From Nocardia grenadensis NBRC 108939 (GTDB lineage Bacteria; Actinomycetota; Actinomycetes; Mycobacteriales; Mycobacteriaceae): a DNA stretch of 64,000 nt. Shown piece after piece: positions 48,315-57,334 of this stretch. Location: NCBI RefSeq assembly GCF_001613445.1, contig NZ_BDCJ01000002.1, positions 1 to 64,000 of the forward strand. Reading direction: 5' to 3'. The stretch's first letter is position 1. Every line of letters begins with the position of its first letter. The notes below the pieces were generated by a model. That model was not told the origin of the DNA and did no database searches. It saw nothing but the letters and a program-made list of their open reading frames with translations. The position numbers and the translations under genes were made by a program.

Positions 48315-50246
48315 ATGAGCACCGGCAGCACTTCGACAGCGCAACGTTTACGTGCGGCACTGGACGGGCCGTGGGGCGAGGTCCGGGAAAAGGCCCGCGC
48401 TCAGCTCGCGGGACCGGAGTACTCCGGCGACCCCGATCTGGATCTGCCCGAGGCCCGGGCCCGGGCGCTGGAGCAGATGCGGTCGCTGGCGAAACTCGAT
48501 TACGCCGAGCGGGGTTTCCGGCGGGAGAACGGGGGCACCGGCGAACCCGGCGCGGCCGTCGTCGGCCTAGAGATGCTCGCCTACGCCGACCTGTCGCTGT
48601 GGGTGAAATCCGGGGTGCAGTGGGGGCTGTTCGGGGGCGCGGTGGAGAACCTGGGCACCGAGCGGCATCGCGAGTACATCCGGCGGCTCATCTCGCTGGA
48701 CCTGCTCGGCTGTTTCGCGATGACCGAATCGGGGCACGGCAGCGATGTCGCGAATCTGGAGACGACCGCGACCTACGATCCGGCCACCGAGGAATTCGTC
48801 ATCCACACGCCGACTCCCTCGGCGCGTAAGGACTACATCGGTGGCGCCGCCGAACACGCGCGGATGGCCGCCGTGTTCGCGCAGCTGCGGACCCCGGCGG
48901 GCGAGCACGGTGTGCACTGTCTGCTGGTGCCGATCCGGGACGAGGAGGGCAACGATCTGCCCGGTGTCACCACCTCCGACTGCGGGCGCAAGGGCGGGCT
49001 GCCCGGTGTGGACAACGGCCGCATCGTCTTCGACCAGGTGCGGATCCCGCGCGAGAACCTGCTCAACCGTTACGCCGATGTGGAGCCGGACGGTACCTAC
49101 CGCTCCGAGATCGACAACCCCAGCCGGCGCTTCTTCACCACCCTCGGCACCCTGGTCCGCGGCCGGGTCAGTGTCGGTGGTGCCGCGGCGGCCGGTGCCC
49201 GTGTCGCGTTGAGTATCGCGCTGCGGTACGCGCTGAAGCGCCGTCAGTTCGGCGATCCGGACAACGGCAACGAGACCCTGCTGCTGGACTACCGGATGCA
49301 TCAGCGCCGGTTGCTGCCGCTGCTCGCGCATTCCTACGCGCTGGCGTTCGCGCAGAACGATCTCGTCCGCCGGATGCACCTGGTGCAGACCGGTCAGGAT
49401 TTGGCGCCCGGGGCGCAGCGGGCCCTGGAGAAGCGGGCCGCGGGCCTGAAGGTGGCGCAGACCCGGCACGCCACCCGCGCCATCCAGGAATGCCGCGAGG
49501 CCTGCGGCGGTGCCGGCTACCTGACGGAGAACCGGTTGGTGACGCTGAAGGCCGATACCGATGTGTTCACCACCTTCGAGGGTGACAATGTGGTGCTCAC
49601 CCAGCTGGTCGCCAAAGAGCTCCTGACCGCCTACGCCGACGAGATCCGCGATCTGGACGCGCTGGGCTGGGTCCGGTTCGCCGCGACCATGGCCGGCGAT
49701 GTGGTGCGGAAACGGTCCGGGGTGCGTCAGCTCATCCAGACCCTGCGCGATCGCGGCGGCGAAACGGTCGACGAGGGCGATCTCGGGCGCCGCGATACGC
49801 AATTGGCGTTGTTCGCCGACCGTGAGGACTATCTGACCCGTACGGCCGCGCACCGGTTGCGGGCGCGGGCCGAGGAGACCGAACCGTTCGAGGCATTCAA
49901 CAACGCCCAGGACCATATTCTCGCCGCGGGTGCCGCCCATATCGATCGGCTGGTCCTCGAAGCCTTCATCGAGGGCATCGCCGATATCGAGGAGGAGGAG
50001 CCCCGCCGGCTGGCCGAAACGGTCTGCGATCTGTACGTGTACTCGATCCTCGAGGAGCATTCGGCCTGGTTCATCATGCACCGGTTCATCTCGGTGGAAC
50101 GGGCCAAGGCGATCCGGCGTGGGATGAACGAACTCGTCGACCGGCTCCGCCCGGACGCGCTCACGCTCGTCGAGGCGCTGGGCGTGCCGGAATCCATGCT
50201 GGGTGCCGCGATGCTGGACGACGCGAGCGTCTACGAGCGGCAGTAA
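48315..50246 (+). CDS. Acyl-CoA oxidase/dehydrogenase-like flavoprotein
   Basis: 643 residues from ATG 48315. The acyl-CoA dehydrogenase/oxidase core is present, with GCFAMTESGHGSDVANLETT (the FAD and substrate-binding signature), the ECREACGGAGYLTENRL segment, and TFEGDNVVLTQLVAKELL at the acyl-CoA oxidase-like base region. The ~640-residue length and the C-terminal extension (QDHILAAGAAHIDRLVLEAF) are those of acyl-CoA oxidase-like proteins rather than short dehydrogenases. It oxidises an acyl-CoA at the alpha-beta bond; electron acceptor (O2 or a flavoprotein) cannot be decided. Its end overlaps the end of the PAP2 gene by 16 bases. Confidence 0.88.
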   Translation: MSTGSTSTAQRLRAALDGPWGEVREKARAQLAGPEYSGDPDLDLPEARARALEQMRSLAKLDYAERGFRRENGGTGEPGAAVVGLEMLAYADLSLWVKSGVQWGLFGGAVENLGTERHREYIRRLISLDLLGCFAMTESGHGSDVANLETTATYDPATEEFVIHTPTPSARKDYIGGAAEHARMAAVFAQLRTPAGEHGVHCLLVPIRDEEGNDLPGVTTSDCGRKGGLPGVDNGRIVFDQVRIPRENLLNRYADVEPDGTYRSEIDNPSRRFFTTLGTLVRGRVSVGGAAAAGARVALSIALRYALKRRQFGDPDNGNETLLLDYRMHQRRLLPLLAHSYALAFAQNDLVRRMHLVQTGQDLAPGAQRALEKRAAGLKVAQTRHATRAIQECREACGGAGYLTENRLVTLKADTDVFTTFEGDNVVLTQLVAKELLTAYADEIRDLDALGWVRFAATMAGDVVRKRSGVRQLIQTLRDRGGETVDEGDLGRRDTQLALFADREDYLTRTAAHRLRARAEETEPFEAFNNAQDHILAAGAAHIDRLVLEAFIEGIADIEEEEPRRLAETVCDLYVYSILEEHSAWFIMHRFISVERAKAIRRGMNELVDRLRPDALTLVEALGVPESMLGAAMLDDASVYERQ

Positions 50247-51055
50247 GGGCAGTCGGGGCCCGGGCCGGTCCAACCGGCCCGGGCCCCCGGCACGCGGGCG
50301 AGGGACACCGCCACCCAGTAGAGGCCGATGGCCAGCGCGATACCGGCCGCGGCGCCGCCGATGACGTCGGTGGCGAGATGATAGTCCAGCGCGATCATCC
50401 CGATGCCTGCCCCGAACCAGGCGACGGTCGTGAGCGCGACGATCACCGCCCGGGCGCGCATCGAGCGCAGCAGCAGGATCAGAGTGGTCACCACCGCCAC
50501 CAGGTGCACGGTATGGCCGCTGGGGTAGGCGAGATAGTCGTGCAGGGGGCGTGACCAGAACGGTTTCAACACCCAGGCGTTGATCGCGACGGCGGTTTCC
50601 GGCACCAGCACCATGGTCGTGGTCTCCCACCACCTGCGCTGCCAGGCGAACCAGGCGGCACCACCGCACAGCACCGCCAGGACCACCCCGGTATTGGTCG
50701 CGAGGGCGAGCACTTCGGCGATCCAGGGTCGGGGGTCCAGTCGTGGATCGACCTGCTCGTTGACCGCGAGATCGAAGGAGGTCTCGCCACCGCCCGGCGG
50801 GAAGGACCACGGGAGGGCGGCCGCGACGGTCGCCCCGGCGGCCGCGGCCGCCGCGGTGGTGAGCGGGTCCGCGGTGTGGCCGGGCCCGCGGAGCCGGGTG
50901 GGTTCGGCGGTGCCCGCCGATTCGGCCGCACCGGGGTGGGACGGGTGTGGGTCGGCGGCATCCGGTGATCGCGGACGATCTGCGCCCGGGTGCTGGATAC
51001 GGCCGGTGGGCCGGTCCGCGCCGAGCGGATCCGGTGCGCCGGATGCTGTGCTCAC
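50231..51055 (-). CDS. PAP2-family phosphatase
   Basis: 274 residues from GTG 51055. After ~60 polar, Pro/Asp-rich residues the protein has several hydrophobic helices. The PAP2 motifs are KPFWSRP (a shortened K-x4-RP), PSGH and a final H-x3-D (DYHLATDVIGG), which together mark a phosphatidic-acid phosphatase/undecaprenyl-PP phosphatase-like enzyme acting on lipid phosphates at the membrane. The first motif is not the classic K-x6-RP. The 3' end overlaps the acyl-CoA oxidase-like gene by 16 bases, tail to tail. The C-terminus has an unusual CPYC pair. Confidence 0.82.
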   Translation of the reverse strand: MSTASGAPDPLGADRPTGRIQHPGADRPRSPDAADPHPSHPGAAESAGTAEPTRLRGPGHTADPLTTAAAAAAGATVAAALPWSFPPGGGETSFDLAVNEQVDPRLDPRPWIAEVLALATNTGVVLAVLCGGAAWFAWQRRWWETTTMVLVPETAVAINAWVLKPFWSRPLHDYLAYPSGHTVHLVAVVTTLILLLRSMRARAVIVALTTVAWFGAGIGMIALDYHLATDVIGGAAAGIALAIGLYWVAVSLARVPGARAGWTGPGPDCPYCRS

Positions 51056-51242
51056 GGTCCGACCCTAATAGGCGCAACCGATCGAAGCCCACCCGCGATT
51101 CGCGGCCGGGGGAACCGTCGCGGTGGCGCCGGAGTTCGTCCGGCCGGATCGGTCGGCGGGGAACACAGAGCTCGCGTGGTCGCCGGGTATGGGAGGTAGG
51201 CCAGGAGAGCCGCCGTCCGCACCGTGACGCTCCGCCGCTGCC

Positions 51243-52133
51243 TCACCCGGGGCCGTAGGTGAGGAAGGCGGTGATCACGAACCACAGCATCCAGGCGATC
51301 GCGACGAACATCCCGAGCGCGATGCCCGCACGCATGGCGGCGCGGCCGAAATCGATATCACCGACCTCACGCGGGTACAGCCGCCACGGGCTGTACCAGG
51401 GGGAGCGGAACCGTCGCACCCCGGCCGCGCGTTCGTACTCGGCGAGATCCTCGGCGTACTGTTCGGCCTCCGCCTGGGCCGGTCCGCCGTGCCACAGAGT
51501 GACATCGATGGGGCCGAGGAATCCCTCCTCGAGCAGGCGCTGCGGCGCCGGAAGATACGGCAGCATTCCCATCCCGCGGAAGGAGACCGCCACATCATTG
51601 GCGGTCCAGCGGTGCGATTCGCGTTGGGCGAGCACGCCGAAATAGTGGCGCAGCCCGTTCCCGTCGTCACCGAGGATCACATCGAAACTCGGGTCGTGCA
51701 CCTTCTGCTCGATCTGCACGGGCGCGTTCTGCAGGGGGACGATCAGCGCGACCCCGTGGACCGCGCGCTGTCCGAGTCCGCGGGCGGCCAGCCAGGTCTG
51801 CAGGGCGAAGGTGTGTTCGCGGGAACGGTCCAGCGGAGAACGGTTGTCGCTGGTCTGGAGTTCGGCGCGTACGCCGTTGAGCGTCCAGTCACCGGTCAGC
51901 GGGACCTGCAGGGTACCGCCGTGCGGCGAGTGCAGTCCCGCGACATCGATGACCACACAGCTGGTGGGCGTCCACACGATGGCGTCGAAGGGGTAGGTCT
52001 CGCCCTGATGGACGAGGCCGCAGTTCACGGTCGCGACGCCCTGCGGGCTGCCCGCGCCGTCCCAGCCGCTGAGCCAATCGACCAGGGCTCGTTCGGCAAC
52101 GCTGTCGGTGCTGTTCTGTACCTGCACGAGCAT
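51243..52133 (-). CDS. NERD-like protein with C-terminal membrane helix, probably inactive
   Basis: 296 residues from ATG 52131-52133. The N-terminal half resembles a nuclease-related domain (NERD): FDAIVWTPTSCVVIDVAGLH sits where the usual (I/V)E-x-K motif lies, but the Glu and Lys of the PD-(D/E)XK core are replaced (IDVAG), so nuclease activity is not expected. The middle region is polar. The C-terminal ~30 residues form a hydrophobic helix (IALGMFVAIAWMLWFVITAF), which would anchor it in the membrane. NERD-like proteins are common in actinobacteria, but the present one is a degenerate form. Function unknown. Confidence 0.65.
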   Translation of the reverse strand: MLVQVQNSTDSVAERALVDWLSGWDGAGSPQGVATVNCGLVHQGETYPFDAIVWTPTSCVVIDVAGLHSPHGGTLQVPLTGDWTLNGVRAELQTSDNRSPLDRSREHTFALQTWLAARGLGQRAVHGVALIVPLQNAPVQIEQKVHDPSFDVILGDDGNGLRHYFGVLAQRESHRWTANDVAVSFRGMGMLPYLPAPQRLLEEGFLGPIDVTLWHGGPAQAEAEQYAEDLAEYERAAGVRRFRSPWYSPWRLYPREVGDIDFGRAAMRAGIALGMFVAIAWMLWFVITAFLTYGPG

Positions 52134-52220
52134 GGTGACCGCCCTTCGCGTCCGAGCCGAGGCAATGGTGTCCGAGCCGAGGCTGTGGCGGCGCCGGCTG
52201 TGCGGCGCACCCCATCGAAA

Positions 52221-53624
52221 CTACCGGTCCGGCTCCTGCGCGGGAAGTTTACCGGTGCGAACCGCCGCGAGGAGTTCGGCGTGATCGGCCTCGGCGCGGT
52301 CGGCGTAACGTACCGCGAACTCGGCGATCGCGGTGTCGAAATCCTCGTCGTCGCCCAGATAACCGCTGATCAGGCGTGGGTCCAGCGAGCGGGCGTGGGC
52401 TCGGGCGAGCAGCGCTCCGGCCAGACGGCCGTAGTCGTCGAGGTCGTGCGGTTCGAGTTCCTCGGGGGCGATTCCGCCCTTGAGATTACGGAATTGCCGC
52501 ACGATGAACGGCAACTCGCGGGTTCCGTGGGCGGTCGGTACGGACATGGTGGTCCAGCCGAGGAGGATATCGGTCTCTGTCTGAACGAGCCTTGCGCCCT
52601 GCACGATTCGTTTCCCCTCGTGTTTCGGCGCGGCGCCGCCGAGTACGGGAGCCAGTGCCGAGGGCGCCGCCTGTTTGAGTTGCAGGACCAGGAACTCGCC
52701 CGAATTGCCGTGTAGCAGGGCGACATAGCTGTGCAGGCCGACGCTACCCGTGCCGACGATGCGGAACGCGATATCGGCCACCGCGAACCGGGCCAGCAGC
52801 TCCTGCCGGGATTCCCGTAGCGAGGTACCGTAGCGTTCCAGCGCATCGACGGCCGCATCCTCGACCTCCTGGGTGACGGTCGTGAGGAGCGGTGGATCGG
52901 CGACGAAACGGTGGCTGTCGATACCGGTTTCGTGGTCGTCGATATGGGTCCATTTCCGTACGACCTTGTCGCTGTTGTTCTTCCGGGCCTTCTTGGCGGC
53001 CTTCTTGAAGTTGTCCAGCAGATCCTCGGCCTCGACGCGGTCGAGGACGGATTCGTCGGCGAGCGCGGACCAGGTGGTGAGGAACGGCCGTTCGGCGAGG
53101 ACGGCCGCGACGCGCCGGTAACTGCGCGCGGCATCCGCGGCGGCGGTCCGGCATTCCTCCTCGCCGGCGCCACCGACCCGCCCCGCCAGGACCAGGCTGG
53201 CGGCGAGCCGCTCCAGATCCCATTCCCACGGACCCGGCACGGTGTCGTCGAAATCGTTGATATCCATGACGATCTCGCCGCGCGAGGTGCCGTAGAGGCC
53301 GAAGTTGCCGGCGTGGGCGTCGCCGCAGAGCTGGGCGGTGAAGCCGGTATCGGGGCTGCCCGCCAGGTCGGCGGCCATCAGTCCGGCGGAGCCCCGGTAG
53401 AACGCGAAGGGGGACGCGGTCATCCGGCCGATGCGCAGCGGGATCAGCTCCTCGATACGACCGGCATTGGACGCCTCGACGAACTCCACCACCGAGGGCC
53501 GCCCGTCCGTATCCACGGCACGGTCTCTGGCGGTGCGCGGCACCCGGTCGCGAACGGCCCGGCCGCGGGCGAGTACGTCCTCGGCGGGAGTGTAGGAGCG
53601 CAGCGGGATACGACCGGTGGACAC
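52221..53624 (-). CDS. DUF2252 protein
   Basis: 467 residues from GTG 53624. The characteristic DUF2252 motifs are LCGDAHAGNFGLYG and IVMDINDFDDTVPGPWEWD, reminiscent of a protein-kinase-like (aminoglycoside phosphotransferase-like) fold with GDxHxxN and D-F-D. Later segments include GTGSVGLHSYVALLHG. No signal peptide. The biochemical role of the family is not established, but the kinase-like motifs suggest a phosphotransferase activity. It is preceded on the same strand by choD, with a gap of 73 bases, so it may be in the same unit. Confidence 0.88.
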   Translation of the reverse strand: MSTGRIPLRSYTPAEDVLARGRAVRDRVPRTARDRAVDTDGRPSVVEFVEASNAGRIEELIPLRIGRMTASPFAFYRGSAGLMAADLAGSPDTGFTAQLCGDAHAGNFGLYGTSRGEIVMDINDFDDTVPGPWEWDLERLAASLVLAGRVGGAGEEECRTAAADAARSYRRVAAVLAERPFLTTWSALADESVLDRVEAEDLLDNFKKAAKKARKNNSDKVVRKWTHIDDHETGIDSHRFVADPPLLTTVTQEVEDAAVDALERYGTSLRESRQELLARFAVADIAFRIVGTGSVGLHSYVALLHGNSGEFLVLQLKQAAPSALAPVLGGAAPKHEGKRIVQGARLVQTETDILLGWTTMSVPTAHGTRELPFIVRQFRNLKGGIAPEELEPHDLDDYGRLAGALLARAHARSLDPRLISGYLGDDEDFDTAIAEFAVRYADRAEADHAELLAAVRTGKLPAQEPDR

Positions 53625-53697
53625 GCGGTAACGGTACCGACCCGGCGGTTCCTCCGGGGTCCGGGTTCGCCCGGGCCCGCGGCCGGTCCGGGTCGGC

Positions 53698-55380
53698 TCA
53701 GCTCGCCCGCAGCGGCGTGAGAGGCAGGCGCAGCGCCCCGGGGGCCGCGGCGGGAACCGCCGGCCGCACCGGCGCCACGGGAGCGATCCGCTGGTACGGG
53801 GTACCCAGTCCCGGCCGGCTGTCCTCCTGGTCTTTGTTCGGCCAGAACGCCATCGCGCGTTCGGTCTGCGCGGTGATGGTCAGCGACGGATTCACCCCGA
53901 GGTTGGCGGTGACCGCGGACCCGTCGGCGATGTGCAGGCCGGGGTGCCCGTAGACCCGCTGATAGGGGTCCACCACGCCCGTCTCGGGCCGGTCTCCGAT
54001 CACGCAGCCGCCGATGTAGTGCGCGGTCGCCGGGATATCGAGGACGTCGGTGTAGAGCCCGTGGGTGTCCCCGTCGATCTTGGCGGCGAACCGCCGGCCG
54101 ACTTCGTGCGCCAGCGGGATCCAGGTCGGGTTCGGCTCACCCGTGCCCTGTTTCGTCGTCAGCCCGCCGCGCCGCAGGAACGAGGTGAGTGAATTGTCCA
54201 GCGACTGCATGACCAGCAGGATCACCGAGCGCTCCGAGGCGTGCCGGGCATTGAAACTACGCAGGTACACCACCGGGTGGGCGACCGCGGCGAGCAGGAA
54301 GCGCAGGAACCGGAACGCCCCGCCGTCGATCACCGGGGCCGAGAGCGGGAACAGCGCGTTCTGACCTTTGCCGTAGTGGCACACCTCGATATGGGTGTTC
54401 GCCTCGGGATGTATCGAGGAGGTGATGGCGACACCGGCAGCGAAATCGCGGCGCGACCGGCTCACCACCGCCAGGATCGCCTCGGAGTTGCTCCGGGTCA
54501 GCTCGCCGAGGCGCGGGGAGAGTTGTGGCAGGACCCCCCGATCCCGCATCCGGTGCAGCAGCTGCTGGGTGCCCAGCGCCGCGCCCGCGAACACGACCTG
54601 TTCGGCGGTGAAGGTGCGTTCGCGTTTGCGGATCCACCGGTCGGGCCGCGCGGTATCGACGGCATAGCCGCCGTCGGGCAGCGGCCGCACCGCGGTAGCG
54701 GCGGTGAGCGGGTGCACGGTGGCACCGGCCTGCTCGGCGAGGAAGAGGTAGTTGGTGGTGGTTGTGTTCTTGGCATTGTGCGGGCAGCCGGTCAGGCAGC
54801 GGGCACAGTGCACACAGCCGTTGCGGCGCGGGCCCGCACCGCCGAAATACGGATCGTCGACCTCGGTACCGGGGTCGTCCTCGTTGAAGAACACCCCGAC
54901 ATCGGTGGGGTGGAAGGTCTCGCCCACCCCCATATCCGTGGCGACCTCGCGGATCACCTCGTCGGCCGGGGTCGTCCGCGGGTTGGTCGTCACCCCGAGC
55001 ATGCGGCGCGCCTGGTCGTAGTAGGGCGCGAGTTCGGCCTGCCAGTCGGTGATGTGCGCCCACTGCCGGTCGGTGAAGAAGTCGGTGAGCGGTTCGTAAA
55101 GTGTGTTGCCGTAGATGAGCGAGCCGCCGCCCACGCCGGCACCGGAGAAGACCGCGCATTTGCCGAGCAGGCTGATCCGCTGCGGTCCGGTGAAACCGAG
55201 TTTCGGTGCCCAGATGGATTTGCGGAGGTTCCAGTTGCTGCGCGGCAGCGTCTCGGCGTCCCAACGCCGCCCGGCTTCGAAGACCCCGACCCGGTAGCCT
55301 TTCTCGGTGAGGCGCAGGGCGGCCACGCTCCCGCCGAACCCCGACCCGATGACCACGACGTCGTAGTCGAACTCTGGCAT
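53698..55380 (-). CDS. choD: ChoD-type GMC cholesterol oxidase
   Basis: 560 residues from ATG 55380, with AGAGGAAG upstream. The FAD motif GSGFGGSVAALRLTEKGYRVG opens the protein and the GMC signature GAGVGGGSLIYGNTLYEP follows; the later GEPNPTWIP and NLGVNPSLTITAQTERAM are also conserved. It aligns over its length with Mtb ChoD (Rv3409c) as I recall it. A cysteine cluster CVHCARCLTGCP, with ferredoxin-like spacing, sits near residue 195. Family members oxidise cholesterol to cholestenone, though true activity of mycobacterial ChoD is debated. The signal-less sequence suggests a cytosolic or peripheral protein. Confidence 0.9.
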   Translation of the reverse strand: MPEFDYDVVVIGSGFGGSVAALRLTEKGYRVGVFEAGRRWDAETLPRSNWNLRKSIWAPKLGFTGPQRISLLGKCAVFSGAGVGGGSLIYGNTLYEPLTDFFTDRQWAHITDWQAELAPYYDQARRMLGVTTNPRTTPADEVIREVATDMGVGETFHPTDVGVFFNEDDPGTEVDDPYFGGAGPRRNGCVHCARCLTGCPHNAKNTTTTNYLFLAEQAGATVHPLTAATAVRPLPDGGYAVDTARPDRWIRKRERTFTAEQVVFAGAALGTQQLLHRMRDRGVLPQLSPRLGELTRSNSEAILAVVSRSRRDFAAGVAITSSIHPEANTHIEVCHYGKGQNALFPLSAPVIDGGAFRFLRFLLAAVAHPVVYLRSFNARHASERSVILLVMQSLDNSLTSFLRRGGLTTKQGTGEPNPTWIPLAHEVGRRFAAKIDGDTHGLYTDVLDIPATAHYIGGCVIGDRPETGVVDPYQRVYGHPGLHIADGSAVTANLGVNPSLTITAQTERAMAFWPNKDQEDSRPGLGTPYQRIAPVAPVRPAVPAAAPGALRLPLTPLRAS

Positions 55381-55495
55381 GATCTTCCTCTCACCCGACT
55401 CGATGATGAGATGGTTCCATACTCATTCTTTCATCGAATGGTGCGGCGGGGTGTGCTGGCGCGGGTGGGCGCCATACGGTAAGCACACCCATGTG

Positions 55496-56194
55496 ATGAG
55501 CGATTCGGGAACCGGCGGATCAGAGACCGCGGGCCGGGATCCCGGCGGTGCGCTCGCCGCGGTCCTGTCCGACCGGCTGCTCACCGTCCCCAATGTCCTC
55601 AGCGTGCTGCGGTTGATCGGTGTCCCGCTGTTTCTGTGGCTGCTCCTGGTGGAGCACGCCGACGGCTGGGCGTTCGTCCTGCTCATCCTGAGTGGGCTCA
55701 CCGATTTCCTGGACGGCAAACTAGCCCGGCTGCTGGACCAGTCCTCGCGGCTCGGGGCCCTGCTGGACCCCTTCGTCGACCGGCTCTATCTGGTGACCAC
55801 GCTGGTCGCCTTCGTCGTCCGGGGGCTGATCCCCTGGTGGGTGGCCGCCCTGCTGATCGGGCGCGACGCGGTGCTGGCCCTCACCCTGACGGTCTACCGC
55901 CGCCGTGACCTGGACCCGCCCGAGGTCATTTATCTGGGCAAGGCGGCCACCTTCGCGCTCATGTCGGCACTGCCGTGGCTGCTGGCCGGGCAGATGGACT
56001 GGGCCGGCAATGGTTTCGCCGCGGCGTTCGGTGGGGCACTACTGATCTGGGGTACGGCCGTCTATGTGTGGACCGGTCTGCTCTACCTGGGCCGCGCCGT
56101 CGCCGTGGCGCGCCGGATTCCGCCGGCGCCCGCCGGAGGTCGACCCACACACGGCGGGGATACCGGCGCGGCAGAGGGCGGCGGGCTCGCATAG
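55496..56194 (+). CDS. CDP-alcohol phosphatidyltransferase
   Basis: 232 residues from ATG 55496. The diagnostic CDP-alcohol motif D-x2-DG-x2-AR-x8-G-x3-D-x3-D is complete (from TDFLDGKLARLL to ALLDPFVD). Five or six membrane helices surround it. It is therefore an integral membrane enzyme that transfers a phosphatidyl group from CDP-diacylglycerol to an alcohol, such as glycerol-3-phosphate or inositol phosphate. It lies 43 bases before gcvH, and matches the position of the related gene in mycobacteria (Rv1822-like pgsA2 region). Specificity not assigned. Confidence 0.9.
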   Translation: MSDSGTGGSETAGRDPGGALAAVLSDRLLTVPNVLSVLRLIGVPLFLWLLLVEHADGWAFVLLILSGLTDFLDGKLARLLDQSSRLGALLDPFVDRLYLVTTLVAFVVRGLIPWWVAALLIGRDAVLALTLTVYRRRDLDPPEVIYLGKAATFALMSALPWLLAGQMDWAGNGFAAAFGGALLIWGTAVYVWTGLLYLGRAVAVARRIPPAPAGGRPTHGGDTGAAEGGGLA

Positions 56195-56237
56195 AGTTGC
56201 GGGCATCGTGCACGACGACACGAGGAGAGGACATCAC

Positions 56238-56636
56238 GTGAACCGGGCTCCGGAGGATCTGCGTTACACCGCGGAACATGAATGGGTGCGTCGGATCGAG
56301 CCCACCCGTGTCCGGGTCGGGATCACCGATTACGCCCAGTCGCAACTCGGTGACGTCGTGTTCGTGCAGTTGCCGGAGGCCGGCGCCGATGTTGCCGCCG
56401 GCGACAGCATCGCCGAGGTCGAATCGACCAAGAGCGTTTCCGATATCTACGCTCCACTGAGCGCGAAAGTCGTTGCGGTGAACCAGGAATTGGAGGCCCA
56501 GCCGGAAACGCTGAATACTGATCCCTACGGTGCCGGGTGGTTGTTCGAACTCGAGGTGGGCGATGCGTCCGCACTGGACTCGAGTGTCGCCGAACTGCTC
56601 GATGCCGCGGGTTATCAAGGAGTTATCGGGGGCTGA
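56238..56636 (+). CDS. gcvH: Glycine cleavage system H protein
   Basis: 132 residues from GTG 56238, preceded by GAGGAGAGG. The lipoyl-lysine is K65 in VESTKSVSDIYAP, and the rest (RYTAEHEWVRRIEPTRVRVG, LGDVVFVQLPEAG) is a standard H-protein. It carries the aminomethyl intermediate between GcvP, GcvT and GcvL via its lipoyl arm. It is the first gene of the gcvH-garA-ftsR-bfn-mcdR-gcvP block, which matches the mycobacterial order. gcvT is not in this cluster. Confidence 0.97.
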   Translation: MNRAPEDLRYTAEHEWVRRIEPTRVRVGITDYAQSQLGDVVFVQLPEAGADVAAGDSIAEVESTKSVSDIYAPLSAKVVAVNQELEAQPETLNTDPYGAGWLFELEVGDASALDSSVAELLDAAGYQGVIGG

Positions 56637-56786
56637 TCCAGCCTTCCCGGTTCTACCTGCACGGGTACGGCCCGGCAGGGTACGGTCAATGCCAACGGAT
56701 GTGCCGCCCGGAGTCGGGGCCGCCCAGCCACGTCTTATCGCGGCATCTGCCTGCATGGTTTATGAGGTTCGAGGAGGAGAGAAACG

Positions 56787-57272
56787 GTGAGCGAGAACAA
56801 AGACCCGGGTTACGGGGAGACCGCGGCCGAGACGACGTCGGTCTTCCGCGCGGATTTCCTGAACGAGGTCGACGCATCGCGCTCCGGCGAGCCGACCGGC
56901 GAACAGCCGGTGCAGGGTGTCGAGGGTCTTCCGGTCGGGGCGGCGCTGCTCGTCGTCAAACGCGGCCCGAACGCGGGTTCGCGTTTTCTGCTGGACCAGC
57001 CCACCACCTCGGCCGGTCGGCATCCCGACAGCGATATTTTTCTCGACGATGTCACCGTCAGTCGTCGACATGCCGAGTTCCGGCAGGACGAGGATTCCTT
57101 CCAGGTCGTCGACGTGGGCAGCCTGAACGGCACCTACGTCAATCGCGAGCCGGTGGATTCGTCGGAGCTGCAGAACGGTGACGAGGTACAGATCGGCAAG
57201 TTCCGGTTGGTATTCCTCACGGGTCCGCGGACCCAGGAGGCCGGTTCGGCGGCCGGTGCGGGAAGTCTGTGA
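56787..57272 (+). CDS. garA: FHA-domain regulator GarA
   Basis: 161 residues from GTG 56787. The N-terminal ETTS phosphorylation motif is at residues 15-18, and the FHA domain occupies about 50-145, with GRHPDSDIFL, SRRHAEF and GSLNGTYVNR, the phosphothreonine-binding signature residues. In mycobacteria GarA (Rv1827), phosphorylated by PknB/PknG on this motif, regulates TCA-cycle and glutamate enzymes through intramolecular binding. The same arrangement and length are seen here. Follows gcvH by 150 bases. Confidence 0.95.
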   Translation: MSENKDPGYGETAAETTSVFRADFLNEVDASRSGEPTGEQPVQGVEGLPVGAALLVVKRGPNAGSRFLLDQPTTSAGRHPDSDIFLDDVTVSRRHAEFRQDEDSFQVVDVGSLNGTYVNREPVDSSELQNGDEVQIGKFRLVFLTGPRTQEAGSAAGAGSL

Positions 57273-57334
57273 ACAGCTGACGATCGGTGCGCCGGTCCGG
57301 GTGATCGGCGCCTCGGCATGAAAGACTCGAGATC

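Noticed and set aside
48567..51092. An 841-codon open frame antisense to the acyl-CoA oxidase-like gene
   Set aside because: It is the long shadow frame expected in high-GC DNA: no domain, odd composition (His/Gly/Arg-rich), and it opposes a gene with clear catalytic motifs.
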